Source of the DNA: Dipteris shenzhenensis
Lineage: Eukaryota > Polypodiophyta > Polypodiopsida > Gleicheniales
Length of the DNA stretch: 64,000 nucleotides
NCBI GenBank assembly: GCA_047967505.1
Contig: CM106541.1
Direction: 5' to 3' (one strand)
The position numbers were made by a program, and so were the translations under genes. Below the pieces are notes generated by a model. It ran no database searches and was not told where the DNA came from. It was given only the letters and a program-made list of their open reading frames with translations. Positions 20,871-32,034 of the stretch are shown here, piece by piece (positions within the stretch are counted from its first letter, which is position 1; the number at the start of each line of letters is the position of its first letter).

Positions 20871-23267
20871 ACATTGTAGATTTGCCACAGTAATGTTTCT
20901 TTAGAGCTATGCATTTTATTCCTCCTAGTGCTGTGTGTGTTGTGAATGAATGGATGGTGGTGTGTGACCTAGGTAAGTATGATTGGGTGGAGGTGTGTTT
21001 CTACAATGGGACCAATGGGCTTCCTTGGTATTGTTAGTATTTAGATTGGACTAAAAAATGGCTAAGTGGGTGTCCTATTGTTCTTCTGAAATTAGGTTGG
21101 GGTATGCCACATGAATAGTTTCAAAATTGGAGAATCTTGTCTCTCAAAGATGGCTTGCAGGGCTTCTAACACCTTTTTATACAAGGTGATATGCCGATTG
21201 GGTGGTAGTGCATGACATTATTATACATTAAGTAATTGTAAGTTTTTATGGCCTAGCCTTTGTGCCCTAAGACTTGTAGCTAGGCAAGACCTTTGGCCTA
21301 GGAAAAATAGACTGCCATTCTAGGTCCAAAGGTCATCAGGCTTTGTTAGTTTCAAAGTTGGTTCTTCAAGAGGAAAGATGACTCCTATATGATAATGCTT
21401 GAACTCAACAGTTCCTTTGTCCATCTTCTTGATTTTTTCCTTGACTTTGTCTTGCCATCTTTTGCCTATTAGAGTTGTTGTTCAAGTCCTTGGTTTAGAT
21501 GTTTTCTTGTGGAGAGCTCTTACTCAATATGTTGGACCCTTTGCTAAAGATTTTCATCATATTGTTGATATCATTCAACTGATTCAATTGTTTGGGTGCC
21601 AACTTCCTCCATGACTACACGTTTTATCGTTGAGCCTCAACATTGTCGCATTCTAGATTTGCCACAATAATGTTTCTTTGGAGCTGTGTATTTTGTTCCT
21701 CCTAGTGCTATATGTGTTGTGAGTGAATGGATGGTGGTGTGTGACCTAGGTAAGTATGACCGGGTGGAGGTTTGTTTTTACAATAGGGCCAATGCACAGG
21801 ATTGTTAGTATTTAGATTGGATTGAAAAATGGCTAAGCGGGTGTCCTATTCTTCTTCTGACATTAGGTCGGAGTATGCCACATGAATAGTTTAAAAATTG
21901 GAGAAGATTGCCTCATTCTTGGCATGCATTGCTTCTAACACCCTATTATACAAGGTGAGTATGCCGATGGGGTGGTAGTGCATGACATTATTATGGATTA
22001 AATCATTGTAAGTTTTGCTAGCCTAGTCTTGCTTCCCTTGCACTTGTAGCTAGGAAAGACCTGATCTAGACTACAGTGCTAGGTCAAAAGCTCATCAAAC
22101 TTTGTTAGCTCCAAAGTTGGTTCCTCAATAGGAAAGGTGACTCGTGTGATATAGCACCATCCCCTAGATTTTGGTACAATGGGGTGTGGGGGGAGGTGTG
22201 ATATATCATCATTGTTTTCCAAGACAAAATTCCCATTAACAAATGACCACCAAAATAGGGTGTGTAAAGTTAGTGTGCCTATGGAGAAGGTTTAAAGTGC
22301 TAAGGGTGAAGTGGCTTAGTTAAGTCTACGGTGATCTTGAATGTAGATGGAATTGATAGTGCTATAGTGGTAGTGGAGGGGGGTGTCTACCATGCATGGT
22401 TATAAAGCATGGGTAGCCAAATTTATTGATTCCTTGAGGAGCTTGTCATATGCTTCTTGCATCTGCATGTTTAGTTGTTGTTCCAATCATGGTGCCTATT
22501 GAACTTGGTCCAAGTCTTGTTGGAGATGAAGGATTTGTTCCTAGCACCCATGCACCATGGAGTCCAGGTGTTAAATGTGTTGGAGTCGGGCTTGTTGCTC
22601 ACTTTCAAATGCATGATCATAATGCTTGAACTCAATAGTTCCTCTATCATCTTCTTTTTTTTTAATGCCTGCCATCTTTCTCCCATTTGAGCTGTTGTTG
22701 GAGTCCTTGGTTTAGGGTTTTTTTTGTGGTGATCTCTTACTCAAGATGTTGGACCCTTTGCTAAATCTTTTTAGTAGATTTTTTATATTGTTTGACTGAT
22801 TTGATTGCTTAGTTGCCAACTTCCTCCACGAGTACATGCATTGTTGTTGCGCCTCAACTACTAGATTATCGTGTTGCAGATCTGCCACAATAATGTTTCT
22901 TTGGAGTTGTGTATTTTGTTCCTCCCAATGTTGTGTTGTGAGTGAATGGATGGTGGTGCATGACATAGGTATGTATGACCAGGTAGAGGTGCATTTTTAC
23001 AATGGGACCAATGGGCATCCTTAGGATTGTTAGTATTTCAATTGGATTGAGAAATTTCTAAGTGGGTGTCCTCTTCTTCCTCTAGCATTAGGTCGAGGTA
23101 TGCCACATGAACTATTTCAAAATTGGAGAAGCCTATCTCATGCATGGTTTGCAGGGTCTCTAACACTCTATTGTACAAGGTGATTATGCCAATCGGGTGT
23201 TAATGCATGACATTATTATAGATTAAATAATTGTAAGCTTTGATGGCCTAGTCTTTCCACCCTTGCA

Positions 23268-23447
23268 CTTGTAGCTAGCCAAGACCTTTGGCCTAGGAAT
23301 CTGGACTATAGTGCAAGGTCCAAAGGTCATTAGTCTTTGTTGGTTTGAAAGTTGGTTCTTGTAGCTAGCCAAGACCTTTGTCCTAGGAATTTGGACTACA
23401 GTGCAATGTTCAAGGGTCATCATTCTTTGTTGTTTGAAAGTTGGTTC
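23268..23447. repeat. 90-bp tandem duplication in array unit 6
   Basis: CTTGTAGCTAGCCAAGACCT and following sequence repeat with a period of 90 bp (30 codons), so the minus-strand frame is kept and a block ending KVLASYK appears twice. Confidence 0.75.
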
Positions 23448-24204
23448 TTGAGGAGGAAAGATGACTCTTGTATGATATAGCACCATCCCCTAAAATATAG
23501 TACAATGGGTTATAGGGGGAGCTGTGATATATCATTGTTATTTTCAAGGACAAAGTCCCCATTAAAAAATGGCATTGCCAAAATAGGGTGTGTAAAGTTA
23601 GTGTGCATATGGAAAAGGGTTAATATGCTAAGGGTGAAGTGGATTAGCTAAGTTTAAGTGATCTTGAATGGAAATGGTAGTGATAGTAGTGATATAGTGG
23701 TAGTGGAGAGGGGTTTTTACTATGCATGGTTGTAGAGCATGGGTAGCCCGATTTATTGATGCCTCGAGGAGCTTGTCATATGCTTCTTGCATCTACATGT
23801 TTGGTTGGTTCTAGTCATGGTGCCTACTTAGCTTGTTCAAGGGCTTATTGGAGATGAAGGATTTGTTCCTAGTACCTGTGCACCATGAAGTCCAAGTGTC
23901 AAATGTGTTGGAGTTGGACTTGTTGTTCACTTTCAGATGCACGATGATAATGCTTGAACTCAACAGTTCCTATGTCATCTTATTGATTGTTTCCTCTTCT
24001 TTGGCTTGCCATGTTTCTCCTCTTAAAGTTGTTGTTGGAGTCCTTACTTTAGGGGTTTTTTTGTGGTGACCTATTACTCAAGATTTTGGACCCTTTGTTG
24101 AAGAGTTTCAATAGATTGTTAATATCATTCAACTAATTGGATTGCTTAGGTGCCAACTTCCTCCATGACTACACGTGTTATTGAGCCTCATCTACTACTT
24201 GGAG

Positions 24205-25326
24205 GGGGTTTCCATTTTTTGAGCAAAAACCCCTAGCGAGCGAGAAAAAGGTGGGACGGGTCATAATATATAGTCTCAAGTCATTTTTAGGCAACACCAC
24301 ACTCTAAAATTGTTCAAGGAATATGTAAGTACACATGAAATATTGATGAATAGAGATAGATATAAATATGCCTTTATATAATGTCCAAGTATTTACTTAT
24401 TTAATGACTTTCAAAAATCCTTTTTTTCTTCTTTCACCATTGGATAGATCATAAAATATTGAGCAAATCTCCTCTTTATAGCTTCTGAGGTTGAGCTAAG
24501 AAAAAGTTCTCTCTTTTTTATAGACCCTCCAAGCGTATTTAGCCAAAGTAATATGGTTTGAAGAGCTTTCCCTAACCATATTCCATTCACGGAATACCCT
24601 TGGAGGGCGTACGAAAAGGGGTCATAACTTTTGCTCCGTAGCTCACACTGAGGAACTGTAAAAAGGAAAAATGTTCAAAATTTCATGATGTTTCCAATGG
24701 TGGTCTTAAAAATATAATTTCAAGAAGTATAAAAGAGATAAATTGGTAATTTCAAGATGTATATGAGAGTTACAACCTCTCCCTAATTCTTAATATGTTA
24801 GGGAGGGTTTAGTAAGGCCCACATTTCCTTAGAAGTATATAAGTTTGGAGAATTGTGAATATTTTCAAAATTCTTCCTTTGCCTTTCCATATTTGATAAT
24901 ATAATAGCGATGAATTTATGATAGATTATAATGGCTTCAGGTATGAGGATTCTCAATGTCTCTTTCCTACTCATCGAAGGAATATGGTATATATTATTAC
25001 ATGAGAGCTTCTCAATACTTCAAATATGGGATTCCTAAAGCTAAGGGAATTCTCCTAAATCCCATGAATTACCATAAGCCTCAAAAGGAGTATGGTAGGG
25101 AGGGATTTTTAAGAGTTTTTAAAGTGTTCATTATTTGTTCATATATAGATGATGTTCTCTAAAATGAGGGTTAGAGTGATAAATAAGTAAGTATATGGTC
25201 CCATAAATGAGAAATCAAGAGAGAATTGTATATTCCTTTGAGAAATATACTAGCATGGTTGGTGTCAAAAATGATTGCTCTGACTTTTTTGCTCATGGGT
25301 TTTTGCTCGAAATTTGTGCACATCCC
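24205..25326. mobile_element. Non-autonomous TIR element with 9-bp target duplication (MULE-like)
   Basis: Inserted in array unit 6 and flanked by TACTTGGAG (24196-24204 and 25327-25335), which is present once in other units. The ends are imperfect inverted repeats: left GGGGTTTCCATTTTTT then GAGCAAAAACCC; right, reverse complement, GGGATGTGCACAAATTTC then GAGCAAAAACCC. A 9-bp duplication fits Mutator-like elements; an 8-bp reading (hAT) is not excluded. The 1.12-kb interior is AT-rich and has no transposase-like frame, so it would depend on another copy for movement. Confidence 0.65.
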
Positions 25327-25763
25327 TACTTGGAGATTATTGCATTACAGATTTGCCACAATAATGTTTGTTTATAGCTATGTATATTGCTCCTCCTAGT
25401 GATGTGAGTGTTGTAAGTGAATGGATGAGGAATGGATGGTGGTGTGTGACCTAGGTAGGTATGACCGGGTGGAGGTGCATTTTTACAATGGGGCCCATGG
25501 GCATCCTTGGGATTGTTAGTATTTAGATTGGATTGAAAAATGGCTAAGTGGGTGTCTTGTTCTTCTTCTGACATTAGGTCAAGGTATGCCACATGAATGG
25601 TTTCAAAATTGGAGAAGCATGTCTCATACATGGCTTGCAGGGCTTCTAATACCCTATTATACAAGGTGAGTATGCCGATTGGGTGGTAGTGCATGACATG
25701 ATTATAGATTAAATAATTGTAAGTTTTGATGGCTTTGATTTGCCGCCCTTGTAGTTGTAGCAA
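25326..25763 (-). pseudogene. Coding trace of array unit 7
   Basis: A 145-codon frame with MHYHPIGILTLYNRVLEALQ, HVAYLDLMSEEEQDTHLAIF and CKNAPPPGHTYLGHTPP, parallel to 18375-18728. The first Cys of the CxxC pair is still encoded (HCKNAPP with an altered preceding residue). It abuts the target duplication of the TIR element. Confidence 0.35.
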
Positions 25764-26780
25764 GCCAATATCTTTGGCCTAAGAATCTGGACTACATTGC
25801 TAGGTCAAAAGGTTTGACAAAATATGAAGAAGGGGAGAGGAGAAGAGTGGAGATGAGGAGAGAGGGCACAGCTAGAGAGCACACCACAAATGACTAACTG
25901 TTCGTAGCGAGAATCAAAAGATCATAATCGAAAAAATCTCAGTCATCAGGTAGCTGCACCAGAATCTGGCTGTTAATCGATTACTCATCGCGCAGGGCAA
26001 TTTGCCAGTAGTTTCCTTCGTCTCCAAATCACTGATCATCAGGGAGCTGCACGGCAATGATTCGACATTGCAGCATTGCACGATAATCACAGCTGATTCA
26101 ACCTCACGCCATTGGCATTGGCATTGGCAATGGGAAGCCGAGGTGCTAATATGGGCGCACTGTCTGAGGATTTTGTGGCCGTCCGACTCGGCAACAAGCC
26201 TGGCGATCCCACTCTCATGCGGTCGGTCGTAGGACTTGTAGATGGCGCGTTGGTCGTAGGTGAGCCGCAGGAGATCGTTGGTCGTAGGTGAGAGCGGTTA
26301 TCCAACACACTCTCATGACTTCCGTCAAATTCGTAAAATGCGTAGCACTTGAAGTACGTTTCTTTCGATGGAAGGCTAGGGAGCTTGGAGTGACTGGCTG
26401 ACCATGCTATTGAGTCGTATCCGCAATCGTGCAGTCTGTCTGTAGAGAGTCGTAGGTGCTGCTTCAGATTTGCTGCTCATGCAGCTCGTGGCGTCACTCC
26501 CTATAGATCTCTCTCTCTCAAACCTTTCAAATCTCTCCTCACATGGATCCTCACAAAGAAACTACTCAAGGGACTCTCTTACGCTCAATGAATCTTTCAT
26601 GAAATGGATCTCTCTTACTCTCTCAATGACGGAAATCTCTCAAGAACAAATGACGGAAATCTTCTTCCGATGGACGGAATTTTCTCTCAACGGAAGAGAA
26701 TGGAACACTCAATCTCACAATCTCTCAATCTCTCAATCACTCTCACAAGAAGGATGGCGCCTCAACGGAAGGCAGAACCA

Positions 26781-26793
26781 TGCTCTGATACCA
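26781..26793 (-). other. Primer binding site, initiator Met-tRNA
   Basis: TGGTATCAGAGCA on the minus strand immediately 3' of the LTR. Confidence 0.8.
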
Positions 26794-27051
26794 TGACAAA
26801 ATATGAAGAAGGGGAGAGGAGAAGAGTGGAGATGAGGAGAGAGGGCACAGCTAGAGAGCACACCACAAATGACTAACTGTACACTAGATTTAGTTGAAAA
26901 AATAGAATATATACAAACCCTTTTAGGGTTAGGGTTAGGGAAGCTAACCCTTTCCTTTATAGCACTCTATAAGGTTAGTGCTATGCACATATGATCACGT
27001 GATGGTGCTATGCACACATGATCACATGATGTTGAGCATGAACTCTCAACA
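26794..27051 (-). repeat. 5' LTR of short LTR element
   Basis: 258 bp. On the minus strand it contains telomere-like CCCTAACCCTAACCCTAAAA followed by GTATATATTC (TATA) and a CT-rich downstream part. It is related to the LTRs at 2545 and 34346. Confidence 0.75.
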
Positions 27052-27268
27052 AGGTTGTCAGGATTTGTTAGTTCCAAAGTTGGTTCTTCAAGAGGAAAGA
27101 TGACTCCTGTATGATATAACACCATTCCCTAAAATTTACTACAATCATGTATAGGGGGAGGTGTGATATATCATTGTCGTTTTCCAAGATAAAATACCCA
27201 TTAAAATTTGGCATCACCAAAATAGGGTGTGTAAAGCTAGTGTGCTGGAGAAGGGTTAAAATTCTAAA

Positions 27269-28784
27269 AGACCATATTAGATAATCCGAGAAAATCCCAA
27301 TTCCTAGAATGGCAGTTTTGGGAGAAATTATAGCCTTTCTCCATGAAATAACAAAAGAAATAGGTAGAATAGACTACATTCTCATTCACAAAAGTATGAA
27401 ATATGAACTACATTCTCAAACAATAAATGGAATATCAGTGTATAAACTACATTATCATCAACAAAAGAATAAATTTCCAAACGCATTTGAGTGAGAATCA
27501 TCTTGTGAGCTGTAGTGGCATTTAGAAACACCTTAATAATAGCTCTTTTGAATTTTTGTTAATGTTGAGACTCAATTTGTTGTGAGCATTCTCGTTTGAG
27601 AACCTCCAAACCTGTACAGAATCTCCCATACTTGCCATATGATTCATGTTGCGATTCTTTATGGTGTTCATATGGTTCTCATAAAACCATCTATTAAATA
27701 TCAATAGTGCAATTGATAAGTCAATCACATTACATTGAATCCTAAACTTGACTAACGAAGGTCAAACATTGCAAATGTATAGGTGGGGGGATGCAAGATT
27801 TGTAATTGGCATAAAATCATGTGGTAGAGACAAACATTCCTTATGTACTCTACAACCCTTAAGACTAAATTGAATAAGCTTCATTGTAAAAGACAACTTG
27901 CTGCACGATTGGAAACTATAAAATCAATCATCATTCTTAAACTTTATAGTACTCTTGGGAAGAATGGAACCATTACCATTCCTCCATAATCCTATGGAGA
28001 GAATGGCACTAGAGCCATTGAAGCTCTACCATGAGCCTTGATATTGTTCATAGACTATCGAATCAAACAACATACGCAATAATCAAGCATGAAAGTACAC
28101 AATGAAGCACAATGTCCTTAATCAAAACTCATAGTTTGCAAATAGCTCCTCTCATGTACATCTTGGATTGAGTGAGACTCATATATTTGAACTTAATGGC
28201 GTTTATGAACACCTTACTAGCTTTTATATTATTGAGACTTGCATTTCAAGAGCTTTGGATTGAGTGAGATTGATATCATAAAGCTTAGTGGTGTTTACAA
28301 ACACCTTAATATTTTTTAGACTTGCATTTCTAGATCTCTAAAGCCAAGGAGAATCTCCCATACCTGCCATGATGTCATAATGATTATTGGTGTTCATAAA
28401 CACCATTTACAAAACTCAAAGGTATAATTGATAACCATATTTGCAATCACATTGTATTAACTCTTAAACTTGACCAAGCAAGGAGAAACATGAGAAATCT
28501 ATAGGAGGAGGAGGAATGCAAGATATGTAGTTGATGAGTGGCAATGACAAACATTTATCGTACATTTTCAATATTTAGACTAACTAGCTTCATTGTAAAA
28601 GGACAACTTTACATGTCACATGGATTTCTCATTAGGAAGCAAAATTTGTGTACATGTTGTGAATCTGTCTATGCTACGAATCTATACGTGTTGTCTGCAT
28701 CTGTCACAGCTATCTGTATCCATCGGTGTTATTTTAGAAAAGTTTTTCCCATCTACCACTGAGCCAGGTTTGTTTCAATCTCTC
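27269..28784 (-). other. Duplicated, decayed flanks of the SET gene
   Basis: Two related blocks (about 27500-27900 and 28200-28600) share TCTCCCATACCTGCCAT, CTTAAACTTGAC and GATGCAAGA(T)TTGTA motifs. The 28085-28160 block matches the end of the SET gene near 30000-30085 at the DNA level (GAGAGGAGCTATTTG). Blocks with GAATGGCACTAGAGCCATTG recur at 28000, 29820 and 34330. This looks like a degenerate local duplication of one gene's 3' part. No intact frame. Confidence 0.4.
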
Positions 28785-29057
28785 CCTCTCTTTGTCGTTT
28801 CTCTCGTAAATCTCCCCCCCTCTCTCTTGTTTCTCTCCCTCTAATTCAATCTCTCCTGGTCGCTCTCTCTCCCTCTCTCTCTCTCTCGTTTCTCTCCCTC
28901 TCTCTCTCATTTCTCTCTTCAATCTCTCCCTCCCATTTCTCTTGCTCTTTGTCATTCAATCTCTTCCTCTCAATCTCATTTCTCTTGCTCTCACTCCCTC
29001 TCCCTCCCTCATTGAAGCACTCTCTCCATCCCCCCTCGTTAACGTGCTCTCTCTCTC

Positions 29058-29104
<47 letters not shown>

Positions 29105-29165
29105 CCCCTCCCTCCCTCCCTCATGGAAGTGCTCTCTCTCTATATATATATCTCTCTCTCCTTCT
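28785..29165. repeat. Pyrimidine-rich (TCTC/CCCT) region
   Basis: About 380 bp of TC-dominated sequence with pure (TC)n at 29049-29102. Open frames on both strands are Ser/Leu or Arg/Glu repeats and are rejected. Confidence 0.9.
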
Positions 29166-29412
29166 CTCCCACTCACAATATGAAATCCAAATTCAAATTT
29201 AAATTCAAATTGAAGTTCACATTTCAAACTGAAATCATTTGAAAGGCAATTGAAAATCCCACTTAGTGGATTCAAAATTTAAATTTAAAAGAATCGAAGT
29301 ATAAATTTTGAAATTCCCACCTAGATTTAGTTTCCCTCCTAAACTAATGAGACGTCTTTCTTGTTCAAAAAGATTTGACCTTATGGTGGCCAAAACATTT
29401 TGACCATATGGC

Positions 29413-29587
29413 TTTGCATCAAGAGTTTTGGCCTTGTGGCCAAAACCTGTCCACAACCTTTTGGCCAAAAACTCTATGTCTAGTCAAAAGTTTTGGACAA
29501 ACATCCTTTTGGCCTTGTGGCCTTAGAGTTTTTGACCGATAGGTTGTGAAAATGTTTTGCCCAGAAGGCCAAAACTCTTGATGCAAA
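29413..29587. repeat. Long imperfect inverted repeat (GGCCAAAA hairpin)
   Basis: Left arm from TTTGCATCAAGAGTTTTGGC and right arm ending GCCAAAACTCTTGATGCAAA pair perfectly over 20+ nt and continue imperfectly for about 65 nt, with a loop of about 46 nt. A third related segment (29600-29665) follows. GGCCAAAA/TTTTGGCC octamers are frequent from 29380 to 29660. Confidence 0.65.
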
Positions 29588-29677
29588 CATGCAAGGATAG
29601 CATTTTTGGTCAAAAGGTTGTGGAAAATTTTTTACCTTGCGGCCAAAACTTTTGATGTCAAGGTACATGCATAGAGC

Positions 29678-29685
29678 GCTCTCTC

Positions 29686-29732
<47 letters not shown>

Positions 29733-29754
29733 CTCTCTCTCGTTCTCTCTCTCT
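29678..29754. repeat. (TC)n tract with CG interruptions
   Basis: About 77 bp of TC microsatellite containing GCTCTC and GTTCTC interruptions. Confidence 0.95.
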
Positions 29755-29969
29755 ATGAAAACTATGAAATCAACCATCATTCTAGAGAAACTCTACATTT
29801 CTATTCCCCTTAGGAAGAATGGCACTAGTGTCACTCTTCCATAATCCATTGGGAGAAGGGTACTAGAGCCATTGAAGCTCTATCAAGAGACATTCTTCCC
29901 AAGGGGTTATGGAAAATGTAACATTGCCTTGAACATGTTTAGATATTATTCACACACAACAATTAGGTA

Positions 29970-31259
29970 TCAAATTACACAGTTGGTAAGAAAGTAATGA
30001 TTCCCATTAGTAATGAATGCATAAAGAAATACAATGTCTTCAATCATAACATAGCCTACAAATAGCTCCTCTCCTACATGTATATCATCTATCAATTCAA
30101 CACAAATATGACCATATTCTACAATATCTATTTCCATCTTGGAGTCAGACCAAGGTGGAATATCCAAGGAAAATACATAACAAGCGTTTGGCTTTGCATT
30201 GGTATTTCTATTACTGTTGATAAACCCTACCACATTGCTATATCAAACATCACCAACAATGTACACCATATCCTTCATAGGGACAGTAGGGTCCTCTTGG
30301 ATGGAGTACTTCTTTAGCCCTGGATGATGAACTCTACATAATTCTTTCCAATCTCTGTATGAGTACTTGTCACGTCAATAATGGAGAATAGTACTCCCTC
30401 TCTTTAGGGGATTATGCACATATAAGCCTAGGCTAGCACCTGCAATGGTTGACTCATGCACCTCGAAAGCCACACTTTTGATCCGAAACACTTTGTTGAT
30501 AGGGATAGGAAAATTTGGTGTTCTAAGGTCACATTTTGCTATGTATCTACTCAAGCATGATTTGAACATATATCTCTCTACATCACAAAAGAAAAGTCCA
30601 ATTAACTCCAAAAATAGTTATACTCACTTGAGATAAAAACAAAGAACAATTTGACATCTGTACCTTCATGGAAAATACGCATTTTGTAGTCGGGTTATGT
30701 AGGCCTTAGCAATGTGTTTCTTGATATAGCAACCTTTGTACCCTAGGTCTATAGCCAATTGAGAAGCTTGCATGGCATTCATTCTAGAGAGATGTGAAGC
30801 ATCCCTTAATAGTACTATTTGTGATGCATTAAGTTTAGGCACCTAGCCATCATTGGCATGGATTGGCCTAAGGGATGCACCCTTCACTTTTGTATAATCA
30901 TGTATAGTCTTCTCTCTTAGTTGGTCTGTAGGAGGAAGCTTTCCTATTTTGTATTCCATTCTTGACCATTCATGATTTCTCTCTCTCCATTCATTAATAA
31001 CTTTTTAAATGAGGTTGAAATCTTTATGCCCCTCCACCATAGGCAATAGTCCATACCGATTTGTCTCAATCATGTTATGCACATCATTAGCTTCATTGAG
31101 TTGTATACAATAAATAAGGCATCAACTCTCCTAGTAGAATGTTATCCTCCTTGTCTTGCACATCAAACATAGAAGGAAATATGCAATTTGATGGAGGAGT
31201 GACACAAGCCTTGTATGGAGAGTCATAAAAAAGAATTGTCCTTCTAGCATCACATCCAA
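29970..31259 (-). pseudogene. SET-domain protein gene, decayed and interrupted
   Basis: Minus strand. The 5' part (31259 to about 30655) reads AFGCDARRTILFYDSPYK, HNMIETNRYGLLPMVEGHKD, EYKIGKLPPTDQLREKTI, QIVLLRDASHLSRMNAMQAS and GYKGCYIKKHIAKAYITR, with scattered stops; I do not recognise this domain. The 3' part reads CLSRYIAKCDLRTPNFPIP, FEVHESTIAGASLGLYVHN (SET N-terminal strand), then VGFINSNRNTNAKPNA where SET domains carry the N-H-x-x-N-P-N region, and DDIHVGEELFVGY in place of the usual GEEL-x-x-DY. SET domains transfer methyl groups from AdoMet to lysine. The catalytic Asn-His and final Asp-Tyr are altered (NSN, VGY), and stops lie at about 30374 and 30237. A stretch near 30600-30655 may be an intron. 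The gene's 5' flank resumes at 34082-34345 beyond the copia insertion. Confidence 0.55.
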
Positions 31260-31665
31260 ATGCCTTTGACGTTTTTGCTAAGGGGGTCTCCCAATGTCTC
31301 TGCGCACAGGCATACGATGCAATTTCTGCGGCAACGTTTCACCGACCTGCAGAATAGTGGTCGCACAGCAAAAACAGGGCCTTTTTCTGAGTGCCTGCGG
31401 AGAACTTCCGCCTCCAAAACGGGCCCCGAAATGACCTCGAATCAGAAAAATAAAGTCACTGACGGCTTCGCCCTTTCCCGCAGCATATAATGCCCTCTCG
31501 CCACACCGCGAAGGGCGTCTCAATCTGAGACAGTGCACTCTTGCACTTCCGGCTGTGCTACTTGCAGAGATTTGCTCCCAAACTCGAAAAAGGAAAGCAA
31601 CACTTGTCCTCTTACCAGGACACTGCGAACTTGGTTTGCTTTCTTGAGCTCCTTACCACGAACAA
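31260..31665 (-). other. Copia leader (5' untranslated region / start of gag), truncated
   Basis: Runs from the PBS leftwards. It is relatively GC-rich compared with its surroundings and ends abruptly at the SET gene boundary. No gag frame recognised. Confidence 0.5.
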
Positions 31666-31678
31666 GGCTCTGATACCA
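31666..31678 (-). other. Primer binding site, initiator Met-tRNA
   Basis: TGGTATCAGAGCC on the minus strand directly after the LTR. Confidence 0.8.
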
Positions 31679-32034
31679 TGTGAAGAGAGTGGGAGAGAGG
31701 GAAGGAGTCTCACTTGAGGCTTTCTCACAATCACAATGGGGGAATACACACAAAGGTGGAGGCTGAAAACAGTTTTCCTCTTCTTAGTTGTGAAAGCCAA
31801 AAGAACTCTAGTACAAAGAAAATAGAAGAACCCTATATGTGGGTCTCAAACCAAACTCAACTAACTAAGGTGGCATACTAACTGAGCCACAAACTAGAGT
31901 AGATAAGGATAGCTGTCATCCAGCTATTATTCGTGGGCGGCGTACCAACCGCATCTCCAGCAGCTAACAAGTCGGTGACATAAATACACAACGGTCACCC
32001 TGGCATATCGCGAGTGGAGCTCGATATCTCAACA
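31679..32034 (-). repeat. Copia LTR, minus orientation
   Basis: 356 bp, TGTTGAGATATCG...CTTCACA, ending at the PBS. About ten differences from the plus-oriented copy at 33729-34081. Confidence 0.85.

Larger units (their letters stand above)
25815..27051 (-). mobile_element. Short LTR retrotransposon with 5-bp target duplication
   Basis: Flanked by AGGTT (25810-25814 and 27052-27056) inside array unit 7. On the minus strand a full 258-bp LTR (27051 to 26794, TG...CA) is followed by a primer site TGGTATCAGAGCA (26793-26781), about 880 bp of interior, and an 87-bp remnant of the second LTR (25901 to 25815) identical to the matching part of the first. The interior contains no recognisable gag or pol, so it is a TRIM/LARD-like non-autonomous element or an internal deletion. 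The missing 171 bp of the downstream LTR together with the PPT shows a later deletion, although the target duplication is intact. Confidence 0.8.
17441..27268 (-). repeat. Tandem array of a ~1.23-kb unit (about 6.3 copies)
   Basis: Using the marker GC(A)GGGCTTCTAACACCCTA as phase, units start near 17441, 18671, 19921, 21157, 21925, 23151 and 25637, giving periods 1230, 1250, 1236, 768, 1226 and 2486 bp, plus a partial seventh unit. The short fourth unit has lost about 470 bp with ATGAT microhomology at the break (about 21390). The sixth is enlarged by an inserted TIR element and a 90-bp local duplication. The seventh is split by an LTR element. All copies have the same orientation. On the minus strand each carries pieces of the same protein-like sequence, so the unit looks like a decayed gene segment amplified head to tail. 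Divergence between copies is moderate (many substitutions and small indels), so the array is not recent. Confidence 0.85.

Noticed and set aside
17441-27268. CRISPR-like array
   Set aside because: Units are 1.2 kb and diverged, with no short repeat-spacer structure, in a plant nuclear context.
28734-29275. Arg/Glu-rich and Ser/Leu-rich frames
   Set aside because: Microsatellite translation.
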